In this document: piece after piece, positions 59,681-64,000 of the stretch
How the letters are laid out: each line of letters begins with the position of its first letter
Position numbering within the stretch: the first letter of the stretch is position 1
Assembly (NCBI GenBank): GCA_030063045.1
Contig: JAQSEB010000078.1
Location: 936,001 to 1,000,000 of the forward strand
Origin: Pratylenchus scribneri
Lineage: Eukaryota > Nematoda > Chromadorea > Rhabditida > Pratylenchidae
Length of the DNA: 64,000 bases
Direction: 5' to 3'
The notes under the pieces: generated by a model
Database searches by the model: none
Told to the model about the DNA's origin: nothing
What the model saw: only the letters and a program-made list of their open reading frames with translations
Position numbers and translations under genes: made by a program

Positions 59681-62600
59681 ATGAACCAAAATCAAGAAAG
59701 CGGTGGTCGGCGTATTCGAATTTCAAGTGCAATAAAAACCGGTGAAAGTCCAAGCAATTGTCGATGGAAAGACAACGGCGGACCTTTGAGAATGACATTG
59801 GCAACAAAACCAAAGAAAATGCGGCATCAAAGTATTCCGGAACCATTGCCAATTCCAGCAATAAATTTTGAGTAAGTTTATTTAATTTTTTATTGGGGAA
59901 AAAATTATTAAAATATTTAAAAATTCATAAAATTGTTGACCAAGCCCGAAAAAATAATTTCCTTAAGTGGATTCGGACCTAACCTAAATTTTTCAAAATG
60001 AAGAATTCCTTTTGATTGAGAATTTCCAGAATTCAATCAATGCTTTTACATTCCCAACAAAAATCAAACCCTACAAAAATTAATAAATTGAATGAGAAAC
60101 CAATTATTCAATGATAAAAGTAATAAAAAAAATAAAATTTGGTCTCTCTTATCAGGCAATTGTCTCTACCGGCTTTAATAGTCCAAAAGCAATTCTCCAA
60201 ATTTTATTAGTTGTTCAAGAAAAAAGAAAATACAATTTAGTATTAAACAATTAATCAGTAAATTAATTTATTTCTTGTGATTAAGACTTAATATAACCTT
60301 GATTCCTTCTAATTAAAGTCACAGACAATTCTAATAGGCAAAACAAAGTACAAATTAGAAATCACTTTCACCCAAAAAGTATACGCAAATTTTCCTCTAG
60401 CAAATTTAAAACTTCCTTCTAAGTCAGCGCACAAATTTCCACCGGCGGATTGGGATGATCGCTCACCGCAAAGCACAAAACTAACAAATTTTTTGGGGCT
60501 TTGTGCTGCGAATTCACACAATTCATTGATCATCCGCCGTCGCATAAATCGGCCATTTTGGTGGGCATGTGGGGCACAAACACAATGAGGGGAATTGAAT
60601 TGTGTTGTGTGTGTCCTTTTATGCACTCAATTCCCTACCTACCAAAAATTCCCATCCAATTCATTTGCCAGTGGGCAAAAAACGGGTTTCCGCTACCCTG
60701 ACCCATTCAATGCACACACAACAATAGGTCGCGCACATTTTTTGATATAAATATAGGACAAATTCGAGCAAATGAGTTGAAAAATAATTTTTTTTATTAA
60801 ATAAATCCGTAAGGATACGCCCCTAAACTTAGTTCGAAGAGTTTTCGGTCTAGCGCTCTTAAAATCCCACATTTTTTCCAAAGCTCCAAAACCTAGGCCA
60901 TAGCCTAAAGCCCTAATTATAAAAAATAATGGGATTTCGAACCAATTTGCGTGAGCGGCGTCAATTCGGCCCGGCACCAATTTAGGCTTTTCCCAATTCA
61001 TAACCTCTTTTTCCACAATTCCCATAGAAAAATGAGGAGGTTTTTCCACCCTTCCATTTTCCATGATTTTCCCTTTTTTTTACCAACCAACCACTTGTAC
61101 AAACATTATTCCTCATTTCACCCTTTTCCCGCTCATTCCTCCCATTTTTATGCGCCAAATCAAAAATGGGGTCTGCCTTGGGGGTTGTTGGGTGGTTGGT
61201 TGCCTTTCTCAGCAGCCAATTTTTTCTTTCTTTCCCTTCCTCTCACTCCATTTTTCCCCTCTAGCGCATTTCCCTCTAGCGAATTTGCCCTCAGCAAAAT
61301 TGTTGTCCTTTTCTACTCACCATTCAAAAATGCTACGGAGAGTCCTAGCCAAAAACAAATAGAAGAAGAAAACCAAAAACAACCACCTTGGGGGTCTATG
61401 CGTAGTTAATTCCTTACCCAATTCCAATTCGATCAAATAAATAAAATAAAACTTGTTTTTGAAAATTTGCTCTTCTCATTCAAATTGTTTTTTAAAAGAA
61501 TCTGGGTATTTATTAAATGAAAAATGAGTAAATAAAACCAAAATAATTAAATAGTTTATGGAGGGTTAATCTTAGACTCCCAAACCATATACTCAATTTT
61601 GGATAGAGCTGGTCAAAACGCATTGAATGGTATATAATTTGTGAATGGTTTGGTCAACAATTAAAGGGTATTAAACGGTTTAAACCAACCTATTTTGGTT
61701 AATGGTTCAAAACCAATAGTTAGAAATGGTTAAACCCAAGTCCCAAGCCAAAAACATAATCACATGATGCATTTTGACTAGATCTATCGATCGGGTATAA
61801 GGTTTATGGGTTTAGGACAAACCCTTAAACCGTTAATCTTTTTCCATTATTAAATATTTTACCAATTAATTAAATTTTTCCTTTCTTTTCAGCAGTCCAC
61901 TTTCTCCTCCAATTCCACCAATGTCAAAATCGAAAGGAGAGCATCAACAACAAAATTCCGTCGCATTTAAACTTCATCCAATTTCCAATGGCTATATTGG
62001 CACTCATCATGGCCAATCGAATGGCGGATTATTGGACAATTCAACGACGAATTCATCGACAGGTTTAATTTTTACTTCTAGTTAAATTTATCAAAATTTC
62101 AATTCTACTAAATTTGATACCTATATATTGGGTACATTAATGCTTTTATTGATAGTTTATTGCTCGAATTATTTCATTTCATATAGAAATGCACAGTAAA
62201 GTGAATAAAAATGCGTAAAAATGTTTCACTAAAATTTAAAAAAATCACTACCTCCGAGCGGGTTCGAACCCGAGACCTAAATTTTGCAAAATTGAAGGGT
62301 CCTTTGGGTCAAAAATTTGCGAAATTTTTGTAAAATCTTCTTTATTAACCATAGTCAGCCTAAAATCTAAATCAATTCCAACACTTAAGCTAAAATCCTA
62401 GTCTGGAGACCTAAAATCTAGGCCTAGTCTTAGCCATTTTACAATAAATGTTTTTCATTTCAGTCTCTTCATCTTTCTACTCTTCCACCACATCTGTGCC
62501 CGATGAGTCCATTCCGGTTCTGTCCACTAATCGCCATCTTCTTCTGGAACTCTCCATTCCAATTTTGCTGCTCGCCTTTTGGACATCTCAAATTCTCTCC

Positions 62601-64000
62601 TTGCCAATTTGCTTGGCCCTCTATTTTCTGTTCCGGCTACTTTTTACTGACTATGGGCTGCGGGCAATTTGGACATTACCACGGGACATCAAGTAATTAA
62701 AAACGTTTAAAAATTTAATAATTTTTATTCAGAAAAATTTAAAAATTATTATTAATTTTTAGTGATAGAGCCAAAACTAATTTTTTAGGTTTAAGGAAAT
62801 TCAAAACAACAAAATCGATAATTTTTTATTGAATTTTTCTAATGAAATTTTCCTCCAAAAAAGTGCCAAAATCGGTAAAATAAGACAAAAAAAATACATC
62901 AAAAAAATGCCCAAAAATTGGCTGCTTTTCTCATTAAATTTGATAAAAAATGGATTAAAAACCTAAATTATTTCTTATTATAATTTAATAATTTATCCAC
63001 AGAGGCCTCCTCCTACTAATTCGCATCAAATACACTCTCTACTTTGCATTCCGTTCCAATCAACCATTGCATTTCCATTTCCTCAAATTCGTCCAACGCC
63101 ATCCACAAAAGAAATGCCTTATCGAAGTGCAGACTGGCCGGCGCATGAATTTTGCCCAATTCAATGCACATTCAAACAAATATGCCAATTTGTTCAATGT
63201 AAGATTTGATTTTTATTTTACGATTAAATTTTGCCAAAATTTTTCCTAAATTTTTCAAAATTTTTCTAATTTTCAAAATTTTTCTGATTTTTAAAATTTT
63301 TCTGATTTTTAAAATTAAATTTTCTGAAATTTTCTAGTAAATTTTTCTAAATTTTACGAATTTTTTAAAATTTTTCTAATTTTTAAAATTTTACCCTAAA
63401 AATTTTCAGCATCTCGATTTTCAACACGAAGATGTTCTCGCCTTGTTCATGGAAAATGGCATTGAATTCTTTGCCGCCTGGCTTGGTCTCAGCAAAATTG
63501 GCGTCATCACCGCTTGGATCAATACCAACCTCAAATTGGAGCCGTTGGCACATTCCATACGAATTTCCAAATGCAAAGCCGTAATGACCACGCCAAGCCT
63601 TTTGCCTGGTTATTTTATCGATTTTATCAATTTAATGGCAATTTTTAGTCCTATTAAATGCCATTGACCAAAATTTGTTGCCCTCAAATTTGGAAATTTT
63701 TGTTGCGTTTGGGGGAAACACCGTGGAAAAGATGAACGGGAAGGAATTTCAGCTGGACAATGGGGCAGAACCGAAGACACCAAAATCGTTGAATTTTCAA
63801 AGTAAATTTTCAAATAATTTAATAAATCCCGAAAAAAATAAACGGGAAATAATTAAAATGACGAAAAATTATAGCAGTTCAGAGATTTGTCCTAGAATAA
63901 TAAAACTTAAACCCAATCGAGAGATTAGTCAAAAGCATTTAATATTCATTTGACTTGGGTTTAATCAATTCTAACTATTGGTTTTGAACCAAAATTGGTT
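59681..64000 (+). CDS. FATP (SLC27)-type very-long-chain acyl-CoA synthetase, N-terminal part, runs off window
   Basis: Exons 59681-59871, 61893-62062, 62464-62692, 63003-63198, 63410-63608, 63649-63801, then beyond the window; phases join. Residues 1-130 are a polar, presumably disordered extension (Ser, Asn, Pro, Gln). Then come hydrophobic segments (LLLELSIPILLLAFWTSQIL, SLPICLALYFLFRLLF) and the FATP core. Core motifs are EVQTGRRMNFAQFNAHSNKY, EDVLALFMENGIEFFAAWLG and LSKIGVITAWINTNLKLEPL. These match the fatty-acid transport proteins, which activate long-chain fatty acids at membranes. The AMP-binding loop and catalytic half are outside. The extension is unusual for the family, whose members normally start close to the membrane segment. 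Confidence 0.85.
61555..61840 (+). repeat. Dispersed MITE copy
   Basis: GGGTTAATCTTAGACTCCCA at the left; GGGTTTAGGACAAACCCTTA at the right. It lies in FATP intron 1 (59872-61892), a 2 kb intron otherwise lacking any recognisable gene. Confidence 0.75.
62245..62330. repeat. Dispersed repeat piece with tRNA B-box-like core
   Basis: GAGCGGGTTCGAACCCGAGA followed by CCTAAATTTTGCAAAATTGA and AGGGTCC; the inverse of the 9365-9450 copy. GGTTCGAACCC fits the Pol III B box. It lies in FATP intron 2. Confidence 0.55.
63885..64000 (-). repeat. Dispersed MITE, inverted, cut by window edge
   Basis: AGAGATTAGTCAAAAGCATT, TGACTTGGGTTTAATCAATT, TAACTATTGGTTTTGAACCA. It follows the last visible FATP exon, presumably in an intron. 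Confidence 0.65.

Overview
The window is nuclear DNA of a nematode. Genes are intron-rich with mostly 40-60 bp GT-AG introns plus a few long repeat-filled ones, and the recognisable proteins are animal housekeeping and epithelial-polarity genes with worm counterparts (LET-413, SmD2, a Bicaudal-C/GLD-3 type KH protein, LAMTOR5, DCN-1, SLC25A32, a Crumbs/EAT-20-like EGF protein, ARP6, SF3B4, RPN5, FATP). One apparent GC-AG intron and heavy MITE loading of introns fit a tylenchid, possibly a plant parasite, but that is inference. All gene models were made by eye from splice signals, reading-frame continuity and family resemblance.

Layout. 1-16 kb (minus strand): two tandem LAP-family genes. A LET-413-like leucine-rich-repeat gene runs off the left edge (1-2452), and a complete LRR plus three-PDZ let-413/scribble-type gene lies at 7872-16077 with a tRNA-Pro in one intron. 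Between them is a 1.95 kb fold-back transposon (3306-5256) made largely of GC-rich tandem repeats. 16-21.7 kb: gene-poor, purine-rich on the plus strand. 21.7-24.1 kb (minus): snr-4 (SmD2) and an unrecognised helical protein gene. 24.3-30.0 kb (plus): a KICS2-like gene whose 3.9 kb intron holds a complete Bicaudal-C-like gene on the opposite strand and a 1.0 kb TIR transposon. 30.8-34.8 kb (plus): membrane-anchored type-B carboxylesterase. 35.3-37.5 kb (minus): LAMTOR5 and DCN-1. 38.0-39.6 kb (plus): SLC25A32 carrier. 39.6-44.6 kb: gene-poor, pyrimidine-rich. 44.6-64 kb (plus, all co-directional): Crumbs/EAT-20-like EGF protein, arp-6, sap-49 (SF3B4) with an in-frame stop, a small single-pass membrane protein, rpn-5 (with an antisense tRNA-Ile in an intron), and a FATP-type acyl-CoA synthetase running off the right edge.

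Themes. Two polarity systems share the window: LET-413/Scribble (basolateral) and a Crumbs-like protein (apical). So do two lysosomal mTORC1-pathway components, a KICSTOR subunit homologue and a Ragulator subunit. Transposon-derived sequence is abundant: a family of about 270 bp MITEs in at least 16 places, a hAT-like MITE with a perfect 8-bp target duplication, two related TWA-duplicating TIR elements, possible tRNA-related SINE pieces, and a roughly 20-bp minisatellite that recurs in three unrelated introns. No new enzymatic or defence system was found. The most notable points are the stop codon in SF3B4, the nested KICS2/BicC locus, and the tandem LET-413 pair with an expanded PDZ complement.
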